The position numbers and the translations under genes were made by a program. The notes beneath the pieces are model-generated. The model was not told the DNA's origin, did no database searches, and saw only the letters and a list, made by a program, of their open reading frames with translations. 45,374 bases of DNA from Photobacterium galatheae (GTDB lineage Bacteria; Pseudomonadota; Gammaproteobacteria; Enterobacterales; Vibrionaceae): the NCBI RefSeq assembly GCF_000695255.1, contig NZ_JMIB01000039.1, positions 1 to 45,374 of the forward strand, in the 5' to 3' direction. The stretch's first letter is position 1; each line of letters begins with the position of its first letter. Below are positions 1 to 8,274 of this stretch, piece after piece.

Positions 1-56
1 CAGTTTATGAGAACAGCGCCGTTTTTCTTCATATAAGCTATTTCTAACGTACTCAT
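1..56 (-). CDS. possible 5' end of a leftward gene (partial)
   Basis: Reading leftward from an ATG at 56, the frame stays open for 18 codons to the window edge and begins MSTLEIAYMKK. No family can be assigned from so few residues. It would be divergent from pilQ, leaving about 320 bp of shared upstream DNA. An AGGTGG lies directly before the ATG, too close to act as a normal ribosome binding site. This could be chance; the sequence left of the window would decide. Confidence 0.25.
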   Translation of the reverse strand, partial: MSTLEIAYMKKNGAVLIN

Positions 57-379
57 CCACCTAACGATTGATTGTGCGTAAAACGAGATGATGTATAGAA
101 AACCAATCGAATAATTAGAAGGCTATTTTGTTTGATAGAAAATTTTTTGTCCTGTATGGGGCTTGAGACAATATGGTGATTGACCATTTTGCAATTCAAT
201 AAAATAAGAACTGTCCCTCAGTGATTGGTCAAAGTCATTTGTATATTTCTATCTCGTAATCAGCAGCAAGCAGGTTTTCACGCGCCCTCTTTCTTGATCT
301 CATTCTTATTTTTGCTTAATTTTTCAAGAAAGAGTGTAGATGTAATTCTCTGCACTTTTACTTAAAACGATGAATAAAA
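57..379. promoter_or_regulatory. non-coding upstream region of pilQ
   Basis: I see no credible gene in this AT-rich stretch. It contains a small palindrome ATGGT-gattg-ACCAT (174-188), a wider inverted pair TTGACCA (180-186) / TGGTCAA (226-232), and a strong 11-bp inverted repeat at 287-334 listed separately. These are the kinds of structures found at operators or leader hairpins. A weak -10-like TACTTA lies at 359-364, 15 nt before the pilQ start. No convincing -35 box was identified. The role in controlling the pilus operon is inferred from position only. Confidence 0.4.
287..334. repeat. 11-bp perfect inverted repeat upstream of pilQ
   Basis: CTCTTTCTTGA (287-297) is perfectly complementary to TCAAGAAAGAG (324-334), with a 26-nt T-rich loop. 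It lies 45 nt before pilQ. It could be a leader RNA hairpin, an operator, or a terminator of transcription from the left, although no T-run follows the second arm. Confidence 0.5.
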
Positions 380-2191
380 ATGGCAGGGCAATTCCAAGAT
401 ATTAAGAATGTCAGTGACTTAGGGAATGACTGGACACTGATTGGTGTAGAAAAAGGTGACACCCAACATATAAAAATCCCTAAACGACACCAACAGTATG
501 TCGCTATTATTAGTGTCAAGGTTGAGGGTAACGAAGGCGATCAGAGAATCCTGTATTTCTTGGGATACAAGAAATTCTTAGCTTCAGAGCAAGGACGCCT
601 CCTGGTTGCTGAAGTGTCAGCAAAATATAAACTGCGACGTCAGGTTCAGCCCATTGATCATCCCACGGTACTGAAAAAGATTTATCTGGAGTGGGATGAG
701 CGTGTAAAAAACAATAAAGTCAGCATCAAAGATGAGAGAAAGAGTGACGCTGTTGCTGAATTGGGTAACGTGAAAGAAGCGACTGCACTCATTGAGCAAT
801 GTTTAAAAGATAATGCATCGGATCTTCACTTAGAGGTCCGTGGCGATGAGGCAAAAATTCGACGTCGTATTAACGGTAGTATTTCATTGTTGAAACCCCT
901 GACGCCTCATGAAGGGAGAAGTTTAGGGAACACAATTTACAACGTTCTTGTGACAGTCGGTGCAGAAATTTTTGATCCAAACAAAGTACAGGACGGTTTG
1001 ATCGATAAAGATTTAGGCACCATGAGACTTCGGGGACGTGTTGCGACCGCACCAGTCCAGCCTGATGGCTTTGATATGGTGATACGGCTGCTGAAAATTC
1101 AGAATGCGACGAAGCCACAATCGCTCAGCGCGCTGGGTTATTCCGACTGTGAAATCGATAGAATCGAAATAGCGACCAACAAGCCTTCTGGTGTGATCAT
1201 CATTGCTGGAACGACAGGAAGTGGTAAATCGACAACTTTGCAGAACTTGTTGATGAGCAAAATTCTTCAGGAAAAAGCTCAGATCAAGGTGATCACTGTA
1301 GAAGACCCGGTTGAATACTTTATCCCGAATGCGACACAGGTCAGTGTGGTTCGTGATCAAGATGGCAATGCAGAAAAAAGCTTCGGCGCAGCAATGAGAA
1401 CCGCGATGCGAAGCGACCCTGACCTACTGATGGTGGGTGAAATCAGGGACTCCCAAAGTTGTGCATTAATGCGGTCGGCAGTTCAGTCTGGCCATCCGGT
1501 TTACTCGACAGTGCATGCCTCTTCTTGTATTGCCACAATCAGCCGGTTAGAAGCACTGGGTTTAGACCGAGAGGTGATGGCTTCGCAAAATTTCTTATCA
1601 GGTCTTTTTTATCAGAAGCTTTTAGCAAAGGTATGTCCGCACTGCACAAAACCTTTAACCGGAGATACGATTCCATTCCGATTAACTGAAAAAGACTTTT
1701 TAACCTCACTAAAGATACTCAACCAGGATGCCACAGACCTTTGGTATGGGCGGTATCTTGAGTCTCATACAAAGATTTCTTTTATCCGATATTTGCAAGA
1801 TTGCAGGGCCATTAACTGCGAACAGGCGGACACAATTGCGGGTTCTTATATGATGTTTAATAACAAAGAAAAGGCAGAGCGTCTTCTCGATCGGATCAAG
1901 AAAGTTTCGGATGTTAAAAATGACCTTATTCTCTTCAGAGGAACTGGCTGTAAAGCGTGTAAAGGTAGTGGGATTATCGGGCGAATACCGGTGAGCGAAG
2001 GTATCAACTTTGACATGGAAATGCTTGATATGGTTGCTAAAAATGATGAGCAGGCACTGACCTCATACTGGAGAAAGAACAAAGGTGGCCGTTTTGCACT
2101 GGAAGACGCCATCGTCAAAATGAGACAAGGATTGGTCGATCCCGTGGATATTGAGTCCCACTTAGATCTGCTTGATTCAGTTTCAGTCTAA
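380..2191 (+). CDS. pilQ: PilQ-like type IVB pilus assembly ATPase (GspE family)
   Basis: This is a hexameric secretion ATPase that would power pilin polymerisation at the inner membrane. Visible motifs are Walker A GTTGSGKSTT at about residue 277, Walker B DPDLLMVGEIRD at about 346, and a His box ending STVHAS. It carries the C-terminal zinc site typical of GspE/PilB enzymes: CPHC at about 419 and CKAC at about 524, separated by an unusually long insert. The N-terminal 130 residues are not conserved. At 603 residues it is longer than IncI PilQ (just over 500). It is followed 16 nt later by pilR, so it matches the pilQ-pilR order of IncI thin-pilus operons. There is no Shine-Dalgarno; the start is preceded by AATAAAA. 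The family is certain; the pilQ name rests on context. Confidence 0.9.
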   Translation: MAGQFQDIKNVSDLGNDWTLIGVEKGDTQHIKIPKRHQQYVAIISVKVEGNEGDQRILYFLGYKKFLASEQGRLLVAEVSAKYKLRRQVQPIDHPTVLKKIYLEWDERVKNNKVSIKDERKSDAVAELGNVKEATALIEQCLKDNASDLHLEVRGDEAKIRRRINGSISLLKPLTPHEGRSLGNTIYNVLVTVGAEIFDPNKVQDGLIDKDLGTMRLRGRVATAPVQPDGFDMVIRLLKIQNATKPQSLSALGYSDCEIDRIEIATNKPSGVIIIAGTTGSGKSTTLQNLLMSKILQEKAQIKVITVEDPVEYFIPNATQVSVVRDQDGNAEKSFGAAMRTAMRSDPDLLMVGEIRDSQSCALMRSAVQSGHPVYSTVHASSCIATISRLEALGLDREVMASQNFLSGLFYQKLLAKVCPHCTKPLTGDTIPFRLTEKDFLTSLKILNQDATDLWYGRYLESHTKISFIRYLQDCRAINCEQADTIAGSYMMFNNKEKAERLLDRIKKVSDVKNDLILFRGTGCKACKGSGIIGRIPVSEGINFDMEMLDMVAKNDEQALTSYWRKNKGGRFALEDAIVKMRQGLVDPVDIESHLDLLDSVSV

Positions 2192-2207
2192 AAATAAAAA
2201 ATGAGAG

Positions 2208-3263
2208 ATGTTGACTAAATTTATGCAAGCGAGGTTCGCTTCAAACCCTAAAAAAGCAAAGGTGTTGAAGAAGATAGGCAGTCGCATGAGAGTGGGCCGG
2301 AAGGCACTTGATTGTTTCAAAGACCTTGCTGAGTCGATTGAGAACAGTGGCGATGCGATGTATCGAATAGACCCGGTCTATGCTTTTTTGAGAAATGGCA
2401 GAGAAGTGCTTGGGAGTGGTCGTCCTCTGTCTGAGTGTTTTGCCGGATGGCTACCCCCTGAGCAGTTAGTGCTAATTCGGACTGGTGAAGAAACAGGGCA
2501 GATCGCTGAAGCGATCGATCAGTGCGTGACACTGGATAAGCAAATTGGACTGATTAAAAAAACGATCAAAAAAGCCTCGTTTTTACCGACATTTGCTTCC
2601 GCGCTACTCCTTGGTGTTTTGGTGGGCGCATATCAAAAAGGGATTCCCCTGTTGAAAGAGGTTCAACCCGTTGAAGAATGGGGAGAAACGCCATTGCAGT
2701 TGTTGGCAATTACAGAGGTGTTTGGCGCAGATCCGATAAGAACAATTGCCATTGCATTATTTACCGTCATCTTACTGGCGTGGGCAATCCCAAACTTTGA
2801 TGTGAAAGGAAGACCTGAAATCCGAAATCTTCTGGATAAATATGCACCTTTTTTCGGAATCTACCGAACCATCCAAGCTTCAATCTTCCTTCGATCTTTA
2901 GCAACGCTACTCACATCAGGCGTCAGAATCAAAGATGCGCTTGAATTAATTGTTCAAAACAGCCCAAAGTATGTTGGCAATAGAGTGACGGAAATGAGAG
3001 ACAAAATTTCGAGTGGTGGAGAACTAAGTGAATGTTTTGTGACCCCTTTTTTAGGTGAAAACGGAAAAGACCTGGCAGATATGGCTCAAGGTGACTCGCT
3101 TGAAGAGGCCCTGGAAGAGGTCGCCACCGAAACGATGGAAGAGGTACTGGAATCTCTGCCAGCAAAGTTGGCCATCATCGGAAAACTCATGATTGGCGGG
3201 TGTCTCATGGTCGTGATGTTCGCAATGGGCGCTTTCTACGAGATTGTCGGCTCCATCACTTAG
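2208..3263 (+). CDS. pilR: PilR-like type IVB pilus inner-membrane platform protein (GspF family)
   Basis: This is a polytopic membrane protein that anchors the assembly ATPase and guides pilin out of the bilayer. It has the duplicated GspF layout: a first domain containing GEETGQIAEAIDQ (about residues 90-103), a hydrophobic segment near residue 130, another near 180-200, then a second domain with LRSLATLLTSGVRIKDALEL, and a C-terminal membrane helix near 320-345. Its 351 residues are typical of the family. It lies 16 nt after pilQ. ATG 2208 was taken as start, but TTG 2211 and ATG 2223 are possible; GAGAG just upstream is the only purine-rich site. A terminator follows directly, so it ends this transcription unit. 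Confidence 0.88.
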   Translation: MLTKFMQARFASNPKKAKVLKKIGSRMRVGRKALDCFKDLAESIENSGDAMYRIDPVYAFLRNGREVLGSGRPLSECFAGWLPPEQLVLIRTGEETGQIAEAIDQCVTLDKQIGLIKKTIKKASFLPTFASALLLGVLVGAYQKGIPLLKEVQPVEEWGETPLQLLAITEVFGADPIRTIAIALFTVILLAWAIPNFDVKGRPEIRNLLDKYAPFFGIYRTIQASIFLRSLATLLTSGVRIKDALELIVQNSPKYVGNRVTEMRDKISSGGELSECFVTPFLGENGKDLADMAQGDSLEEALEEVATETMEEVLESLPAKLAIIGKLMIGGCLMVVMFAMGAFYEIVGSIT

Positions 3264-3280
3264 TCCCTGTGAAATAAGGT

Positions 3281-3312
3281 GGCAAAAAGGCTCCATCGTC
3301 GAGCCTTTTAAT
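3281..3312 (+). terminator. rho-independent terminator after pilR
   Basis: AAAAGGCTC (3285-3293), a 7-nt loop and GAGCCTTTT (3301-3309) form a 9-bp stem ending in a T tract. An outer GGCAAA/TTTGCC pairing can extend it. Confidence 0.75.
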
Positions 3313-3336
3313 TTGCCTTTTATTCATCAATCGTTT

Positions 3337-3342
3337 TAACCT
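3337..3342 (+). promoter_or_regulatory. candidate -10 box for the PilT-like ATPase gene
   Basis: TAACCT lies 11 nt before ATG 3354 and just after the pilR terminator, so a fresh start is expected here. It is a weak match to TATAAT. It fits the short-leader spacing seen at several other genes in the window. Confidence 0.35.
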
Positions 3343-3353
3343 TGTTAAAAAAG

Positions 3354-4334
3354 ATGAACCAAACAGATCTTGTGATTGGTGAAAGCGAAATATTAGATTT
3401 CTCGGATATTTATATACATTTAAAAGACCCCGCAGAGAAAAGTTACCTTTTTTTTAAGAAGTTCAGAGCAACACTTGATGTAAATACAGACAGCGCACCT
3501 CATGTAAAGCGGATGGCTGACATTATTAAGAAAAAATATTCTGAAACAAATCAATTAAGCTTTCGAATCGCATATTTCAATCGACTATATCGTGTCACCA
3601 TTATCAAAAGTGTTGATGGCATGATGGCCGAATGTCGTGCTCAGCCGAGGCAGCTTATACCGCTCAACCAAATCGGATTTCCTTCTCAGATAAAAAACTG
3701 GACGTTGAATGAAAGACTGTGCAAGGGAGGGTTAATTCTTGTCGTGGGTGCAGTCGGTAGCGGGAAAACAACTACCTGTGCGGCGATAGCAAAAGCTCGT
3801 GTTGAGTTGTTTGGTGGGGTTTTGCTGACTATTGAAGATCCGGCTGAGCTTCCCATGCATGGGCGTATTGGAAACGGTCTTTGCATTCAATATGAAATTG
3901 AAACGAAGGAAGATTTCCTGGAAGCCGGCAGACTGGCGCTCAGATGTTATCCAGCAGATAAGGCAGGGATCATGTTCATCGGGGAGATCAGAGACTCTAA
4001 ATCTGCTTCTCTTGCTTTGAGAGCTTCACTGGATGGGCGTTTAGTGGTTGCGACGATGCACGGCGATTCCGTGACTTCAGCGTTACAACGACTCGTGTCG
4101 TACACAACCGAAGAAATGAGCAGGGATGAGGCGTATTCGTTACTTCAGAACGGCTTTAGGCTTTGTCTGCACCAGGAATGGGATGCAGGCAAGTTGAAAT
4201 TTGAGTTTTTGGCAGATACACAATCTGCTGCGAAAACAATCAAGCAGCAAAAACTTGATCTGCTTGGGAGTGAGATTTATGCACAGCAAACACTACTTCA
4301 TACAAATCAACCGATAAAACTAAGAGATATATAA
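3354..4334 (+). CDS. PilT-like pilus ATPase
   Basis: This is a second GspE/PilT-superfamily ATPase, 326 residues from ATG 3354. A TTG at 3342 is in frame, but the ATG after AAAAAAG is a better start. Walker A is GAVGSGKTTT at about residue 132, followed by an Asp box LLTIEDPAEL, Walker B GIMFIGEIRD and a His box VATMHGDS. It lacks the tetracysteine site of assembly ATPases and has PilT-like size. A role in pilus retraction or as an accessory motor is therefore plausible but not shown. Canonical IncI pil operons have PilT as an unrelated lytic transglycosylase, so no symbol is given. The stop codon is 1 nt before the start of a radical SAM gene, implying a shared transcript. Confidence 0.82.
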   Translation: MNQTDLVIGESEILDFSDIYIHLKDPAEKSYLFFKKFRATLDVNTDSAPHVKRMADIIKKKYSETNQLSFRIAYFNRLYRVTIIKSVDGMMAECRAQPRQLIPLNQIGFPSQIKNWTLNERLCKGGLILVVGAVGSGKTTTCAAIAKARVELFGGVLLTIEDPAELPMHGRIGNGLCIQYEIETKEDFLEAGRLALRCYPADKAGIMFIGEIRDSKSASLALRASLDGRLVVATMHGDSVTSALQRLVSYTTEEMSRDEAYSLLQNGFRLCLHQEWDAGKLKFEFLADTQSAAKTIKQQKLDLLGSEIYAQQTLLHTNQPIKLRDI

Positions 4335-4335
4335 G

Positions 4336-5532
4336 ATGTTGATCAACATGTTTGACGCCTCAACTGGCAAAGTGAAAAAGTTTAATCCAAACGCGCATCC
4401 GGTTCGACGGATCTCTGTTATTTTAGCGAAGCCCACAAAAGCCTGTAACGCCGATTGCTCATATTGTTTTGCGAAACCTTATGATCGAGACAGATGGACG
4501 ATTGACCGATTCAAAGCGTACTTCGATAAAATTGAGCCTTACCTTCAGGAGCCCGTTCAGTGGATTTGGCATGGTGGGGAGCCTATGTTGATGGGGGTCG
4601 CATTTTACAGAGAGGCAGAGCGCTACGCGAGAAAAAGCGGCTTGAAAATTAACTTCTCTATGCAAAGCAACCTGACTCTGTTCCAGGAAGATAAATGGCT
4701 TTCATACATTAAGAATGACATTAATCAAAGGATCTCGACAAGTTATGATATCGATGAGGTTTCCAGAACCATTTCTGGCAATTCAGAGAAGTATAACGAT
4801 CGTTTTTTTGGTGCTTTGGATACCCTGATGGATAACAGAATTACACCATTCGTCATCGGTGTCTTTGATGATTCAAATATCGATCAGGCATCTGATATGT
4901 ATGCTCTATCGAAAAAGTATGAAGAAAAGTACGGTGTAGGTCTCGATTTTAGAATCAACCCTAAAGTGGACAGGTTTGGTGAGGGATTTTCGGGTGCATT
5001 TCAATTAGACCCTGTTCGTTATGGTCAAAAATTGGTAGAGCTTTTAGATGATTGGTTAGATGATAAAGATGCTAATTTTACAATTACACCAATTGATTCT
5101 TTTATTCGATTTTATTTTAATCATGGACAAAATACGACCTGTCCTTGGACCAATAAGTGTGCAGGAACATTTCTGAATATAGAGCCAAATGGCGATGTTT
5201 ATAATTGCGATGATATGGTTCATTACACTGGATTTGACTTCAAATACGGGAACCTGGACAACGATTCAATGGAAGCTATTCTTTCAAGTGATCCATTAAA
5301 AGAGTTAACAACCAGGATGCATCAGATTGACCCTTATTGTGCAGAATGTGAATTTTATTATGCATGTCGAGGGGGCTGTGGTGCCTTGAGCCAATTAAAC
5401 AAAAAAGTGGGAGACGGGAGATATCCTTATTGTGCAACGAATAAAATCATATTTGGCCATATTAAATCGTTATCAGAATCAGGTCGTACAGAGGATCTGT
5501 TAAGAAAGGTGAGTACGACTTTAAATTTATGA
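4336..5532 (+). CDS. radical SAM/SPASM peptide maturase 1
   Basis: This is a radical SAM enzyme with the 4Fe-4S motif CNADCSYC (Cys37, Cys41, Cys44) and the SAM-binding WHGGEP near residue 79. The C-terminal SPASM region has the spacing expected for auxiliary clusters: CAGTFLNIEPNGDVYNC, then CAECEFYYACRGGC, and a last Cys in DGRYPYC. Enzymes of this layout modify ribosomal peptides or activate enzymes such as sulfatases. The 398-residue length fits. It starts 1 nt after the PilT-like ATPase gene, so it probably shares that transcript. The precursor-like gene with CHGN repeats follows at once, making that protein the likely substrate. The exact chemistry cannot be read from sequence. Confidence 0.88.
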   Translation: MLINMFDASTGKVKKFNPNAHPVRRISVILAKPTKACNADCSYCFAKPYDRDRWTIDRFKAYFDKIEPYLQEPVQWIWHGGEPMLMGVAFYREAERYARKSGLKINFSMQSNLTLFQEDKWLSYIKNDINQRISTSYDIDEVSRTISGNSEKYNDRFFGALDTLMDNRITPFVIGVFDDSNIDQASDMYALSKKYEEKYGVGLDFRINPKVDRFGEGFSGAFQLDPVRYGQKLVELLDDWLDDKDANFTITPIDSFIRFYFNHGQNTTCPWTNKCAGTFLNIEPNGDVYNCDDMVHYTGFDFKYGNLDNDSMEAILSSDPLKELTTRMHQIDPYCAECEFYYACRGGCGALSQLNKKVGDGRYPYCATNKIIFGHIKSLSESGRTEDLLRKVSTTLNL

Positions 5533-5576
5533 TTTTATGAAATATTTGATAGACTTGAGTGAGTAACTTTTGTTAC

Positions 5577-5605
5577 TTGACATTGTAAAATCTAAAAACT
5601 AAATT
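5577..5605 (+). promoter_or_regulatory. sigma70-type promoter of the CHGN precursor gene
   Basis: A perfect -35 TTGACA (5577-5582) is followed after 17 bp by TAAATT (5600-5605), four of six matches to TATAAT. The start codon is only 13 nt beyond the -10 box, so the predicted 5' leader is about 6 nt. It is the best-formed promoter seen in the window and would let the precursor outnumber its maturases. Confidence 0.65.
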
Positions 5606-5618
5606 TCAAAAAAATTTT

Positions 5619-6026
5619 ATGAATAATGTACTCAATGTAGTCGTCGCAGCAGCCACAATTGGTGCAATGGCAAATGTAGATAAGATTGATATTTCGACGA
5701 TTGATCTGTCTGGCATTAGTGATGAAGGTGTGAAAGAGGCGCATGCTTTTCTGAAAACACCTCTGGTGAAAGAGGTGATTGACAACAATTTCGCTCAGTT
5801 GGTCCACAATATCTACAAAGAGAATGTTCGTCTTGTTGATATATATGCCTCTGTGAATAGTTCTGGTAATTATGATATTAAATTAAATGAATACAAGAAT
5901 GGAACACATAAGGCTGCGGTTGGTGATAAAATAACCGCACGTGGTAAGGCTAGTGCTGTTGTACCATGCCATGGAAACTGCCACGGAAATTGCCACGGCA
6001 ATCACAGCTCCCGAGGTTGGAGATAA
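5619..6026 (+). CDS. putative RiPP precursor with C-terminal CHGN repeats
   Basis: This 135-residue protein lies between two radical SAM genes. Residues 1-20 are mildly hydrophobic, the middle is an acidic leader-like domain, and the tail is VVPCHGNCHGNCHGN followed by HSSRGWR. Three CHGN units occupy residues 117-128. The codons differ between units (CAT/CAC, GGA/GGC, AAC/AAT), so the repeats are kept at protein level. A leader plus a short Cys-rich repeated core beside SPASM enzymes is the usual picture of a ribosomally synthesised, post-translationally modified peptide. His-Gly-Asn also fits the aromatic-X-X pattern of three-residue cyclophane substrates, and CXXX repeats are known maturase targets. 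No recognised family matches outright. It has its own promoter and is followed by a terminator. Confidence 0.75.
   Translation: MNNVLNVVVAAATIGAMANVDKIDISTIDLSGISDEGVKEAHAFLKTPLVKEVIDNNFAQLVHNIYKENVRLVDIYASVNSSGNYDIKLNEYKNGTHKAAVGDKITARGKASAVVPCHGNCHGNCHGNHSSRGWR
5967..6002 (+). repeat. three 12-bp CHGN codon repeats
   Basis: Three tandem 12-bp units encode Cys-His-Gly-Asn, directly before HSSRGWR and the stop codon. Silent third-base differences separate the copies. This is the predicted modified core of the precursor. Confidence 0.9.
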
Positions 6027-6041
6027 CAATCAGAATCAAGT

Positions 6042-6067
6042 GGTGGCGTTCAAGGCCACCCTTTTTT
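6042..6067 (+). terminator. terminator/attenuator between precursor and maturases
   Basis: GGTGGC (6042-6047), loop GTTCAAG, GCCACC (6055-6060) and then CTTTTTT form a rho-independent terminator 16 nt after the precursor stop. The next radical SAM gene starts 14 nt later with no good promoter between. Partial read-through would express the maturases at a lower level than the precursor, as in many RiPP operons. Confidence 0.75.
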
Positions 6068-6080
6068 ATATCGGTATAAT

Positions 6081-7175
6081 ATGATATCTGCCTACATTAA
6101 ACTGTCCAACTACTGCAATATGGGTTGCTCTCACTGTTATTTACCTGAAAGTGTCAGATCAGATAACCGTATGATGCATCATGATGTTTTTCATGAATCA
6201 ATGCGGCTAATCAGGGAGCTGTGTAATACCCAGGGTGAAAAAGATGTGCTGCTTTTGTGGCACGGCGGTGAGCCTTTGCAGTTTGATAAAAAATCATTTG
6301 TTCAGCGACTCACCCAAGCTGAGAACTTTTTCTTTTCGAATGGGATATCTGTGTCGCATGGCATGCAAACCGCTTTAATTAATTTTGATGCAGAGTGGGG
6401 AGAGATCATCAAACGATACTTTAACTCGAGTGTTGGTGTGAGCATCGATCCTTCGTCAAGAAGTCTTAACGGTGATGTAGCACGATATGAGAGGGCTCTG
6501 GAGAAAAGAATTCGAAATGCTCAGGCGATGGGGATTTCGATCAGCGCAAATGTATGTCCGTCTAAACAGGATATCGGTAAGGAAAAAGCACTGTTAGATT
6601 GGTTGGTCCAGCATAATGTCAGCAGCTTTGCCATTGATAGATATAATAGTTTTGGTGAACATGAGGATGTGAATCGGCCAACCAATCAGGAGCATTCAGC
6701 ATTCTTGAGAAACCTTTTAGATGAGTCGATCCAACGGATTAAGAACAAAGATAAAGTGCCTGTCTGTTCAACGTTGCTGGCGGGTATTGATGGTGTTTTA
6801 AATGATAAATCTGGTGACCGATGGGGGGTAACCTGTCTTGAAGATTATATTGTCATCAATCCAGATGGCACCACAAATACTTGTCCGGATAAGATATCAG
6901 CGGAAGAGACCTATACAGATTCAAATGGATTTGCAAACTCTGAAAAGAGAATAAGAGTGATTACTGACCATAAGATCTCTCATCCGAAAGATCATTGTTA
7001 TGCTTGTGAGTTCTTTCATTGGTGCCGTTCGGGCTGTCCAATCACAATGAATTCATGGGAAAAAGAAGGTGAGTGCTCCGGTTATAAAGTTTTCCTCAAA
7101 CATATACAGCGTTTGTATGAGACTGATACAGAACAACTAAAATATTATTTAACTGGAAGTTATGAAAAATGTTAA
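6081..7175 (+). CDS. radical SAM/SPASM peptide maturase 2
   Basis: This 364-residue radical SAM protein has CNMGCSHC (Cys12, Cys16, Cys19) close to the N-terminus, WHGGEP near residue 62, and a C-terminal cluster region. That region contains CLEDYIVINPDGTTNTC, then CYACEFFHWCRSGC, and a final Cys in KEGECSG. The segment around HGMQTALINFDAEWGE and KRYFNSSVGVS is clearly related to maturase 3, so the two are paralogues. It overlaps maturase 3 by 14 nt, implying coupled translation and perhaps a heteromeric enzyme. The start codon directly abuts TATAAT (6075-6080), with no Shine-Dalgarno visible. The substrate is presumed to be the CHGN protein upstream. Confidence 0.87.
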   Translation: MISAYIKLSNYCNMGCSHCYLPESVRSDNRMMHHDVFHESMRLIRELCNTQGEKDVLLLWHGGEPLQFDKKSFVQRLTQAENFFFSNGISVSHGMQTALINFDAEWGEIIKRYFNSSVGVSIDPSSRSLNGDVARYERALEKRIRNAQAMGISISANVCPSKQDIGKEKALLDWLVQHNVSSFAIDRYNSFGEHEDVNRPTNQEHSAFLRNLLDESIQRIKNKDKVPVCSTLLAGIDGVLNDKSGDRWGVTCLEDYIVINPDGTTNTCPDKISAEETYTDSNGFANSEKRIRVITDHKISHPKDHCYACEFFHWCRSGCPITMNSWEKEGECSGYKVFLKHIQRLYETDTEQLKYYLTGSYEKC

Positions 7176-8274
7176 CGAAGCAAACAGGTTTAATCAGCTT
7201 GTCTATATCAGGCTAACTGAAGCTTGTAATATGAGATGTGATCATTGCTTCATCCCAGCCAACCCCAAAAAGATGTCTGTTAATGATTGTAAAAAGATCC
7301 CTGAAATTTTAGAAAGAATTTCGAAATCAGGGGATAGGATCATTCTTCAGTGGCACGGAGGAGAACCAACGCTCTTCGGAATTCATCGGTTTCAGGAAGT
7401 GCTTTCTTATTTAAATGATTCGATTGATGATCGAGTAATTATTCATGGAATCCAAACGAATTTAGCGAACTATGACAGCCAATGGGGTGAGCTATATAAG
7501 CGTTACTTTCAGTCAAGGATAGGTGTCTCGTGGGATTACAAGATAAGACATGCAAGAGGTGAGGCGTTTGATTCGCTATTTGGCCGAAAAGTTCAGCAGC
7601 TTTCTGAAGATGGCATAGACTTTGATTTAACGATCACCGTGTCTAAACCATTCCATGATTGGGTCTTGAGTGATCCATCTGAGTTTTTCAGCTTTATTGA
7701 AAAAGTAAGGCCGAAAAGCTTACATTTGGAAAAAATCACAAAAACCGGTAATGCAAGGTTGAATTGGCCAAATGTGGGATTAACAAATCAGCAGTACAGT
7801 AACCTTCTCAGCTTGATTTATCTTTATTCCAGAAGCTGGATGTCAGTCAATAAAGACTGGTTTGATGGCATATCTCCACTCAGTGATTATGAGTCTGATA
7901 TTCATTCTCTTGTTTATGGTGGTGAACTAGAGTTGAGAGGATGCACATCTGGCGTGTGTGATACTCGATTCCATACGATAGATTCTAATGGCTATAAGTT
8001 TGGTTGTACTGCCATAAACTCTGAAGCGGATAATCCTGCGGTCAAAGAAGTGGTGAGTCTGATTACACCCAAGCAACTTGAGTCGATTCGAGAGGTACGA
8101 GTCAAAAGTTGCGATGGGTGTCAGTTTATCAAAATATGTAATACAGGTTGTGTTGCAAATACCAAGGTTGATGAAAGCGGTGAGTGCAACGGAGCTTTTA
8201 CTTTGAGAAATAATATTCTTAATATAATAAAAACAAATGAATTTGATGAAACTTTCAGAAATATGCAGGAGTGA
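7162..8274 (+). CDS. radical SAM/SPASM peptide maturase 3
   Basis: This 370-residue radical SAM protein has CNMRCDHC (Cys22, Cys26, Cys29), WHGGEP near residue 68, and a SPASM-like end with CTSGVCDTRFHTI, FGCTAIN, CDGCQFIKICNTGC and a last Cys in ESGECNG. It is a diverged copy of maturase 2; both share the pattern H-G-[IM]-Q-T and W-G-E-[LI] in the core barrel. It overlaps the preceding gene by 14 nt and the following gene by 38 nt, so translation is tightly coupled. GGAAGTT before the ATG gives a weak ribosome binding site. The substrate is inferred from the neighbourhood. Confidence 0.86.
   Translation: MKNVNEANRFNQLVYIRLTEACNMRCDHCFIPANPKKMSVNDCKKIPEILERISKSGDRIILQWHGGEPTLFGIHRFQEVLSYLNDSIDDRVIIHGIQTNLANYDSQWGELYKRYFQSRIGVSWDYKIRHARGEAFDSLFGRKVQQLSEDGIDFDLTITVSKPFHDWVLSDPSEFFSFIEKVRPKSLHLEKITKTGNARLNWPNVGLTNQQYSNLLSLIYLYSRSWMSVNKDWFDGISPLSDYESDIHSLVYGGELELRGCTSGVCDTRFHTIDSNGYKFGCTAINSEADNPAVKEVVSLITPKQLESIREVRVKSCDGCQFIKICNTGCVANTKVDESGECNGAFTLRNNILNIIKTNEFDETFRNMQE

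Noticed and set aside
3342..3353. TTG start for the PilT-like ATPase
   Set aside because: It adds only four residues, and the ATG at 3354 has better context and spacing from the possible -10 box.
5619..6026. CHGN protein as a member of the His-Xaa-Ser (Hxs) system
   Set aside because: The tail has CHGN, not repeated His-X-Ser, and no clear HxsD-type partner was recognised; kept as a separate type.
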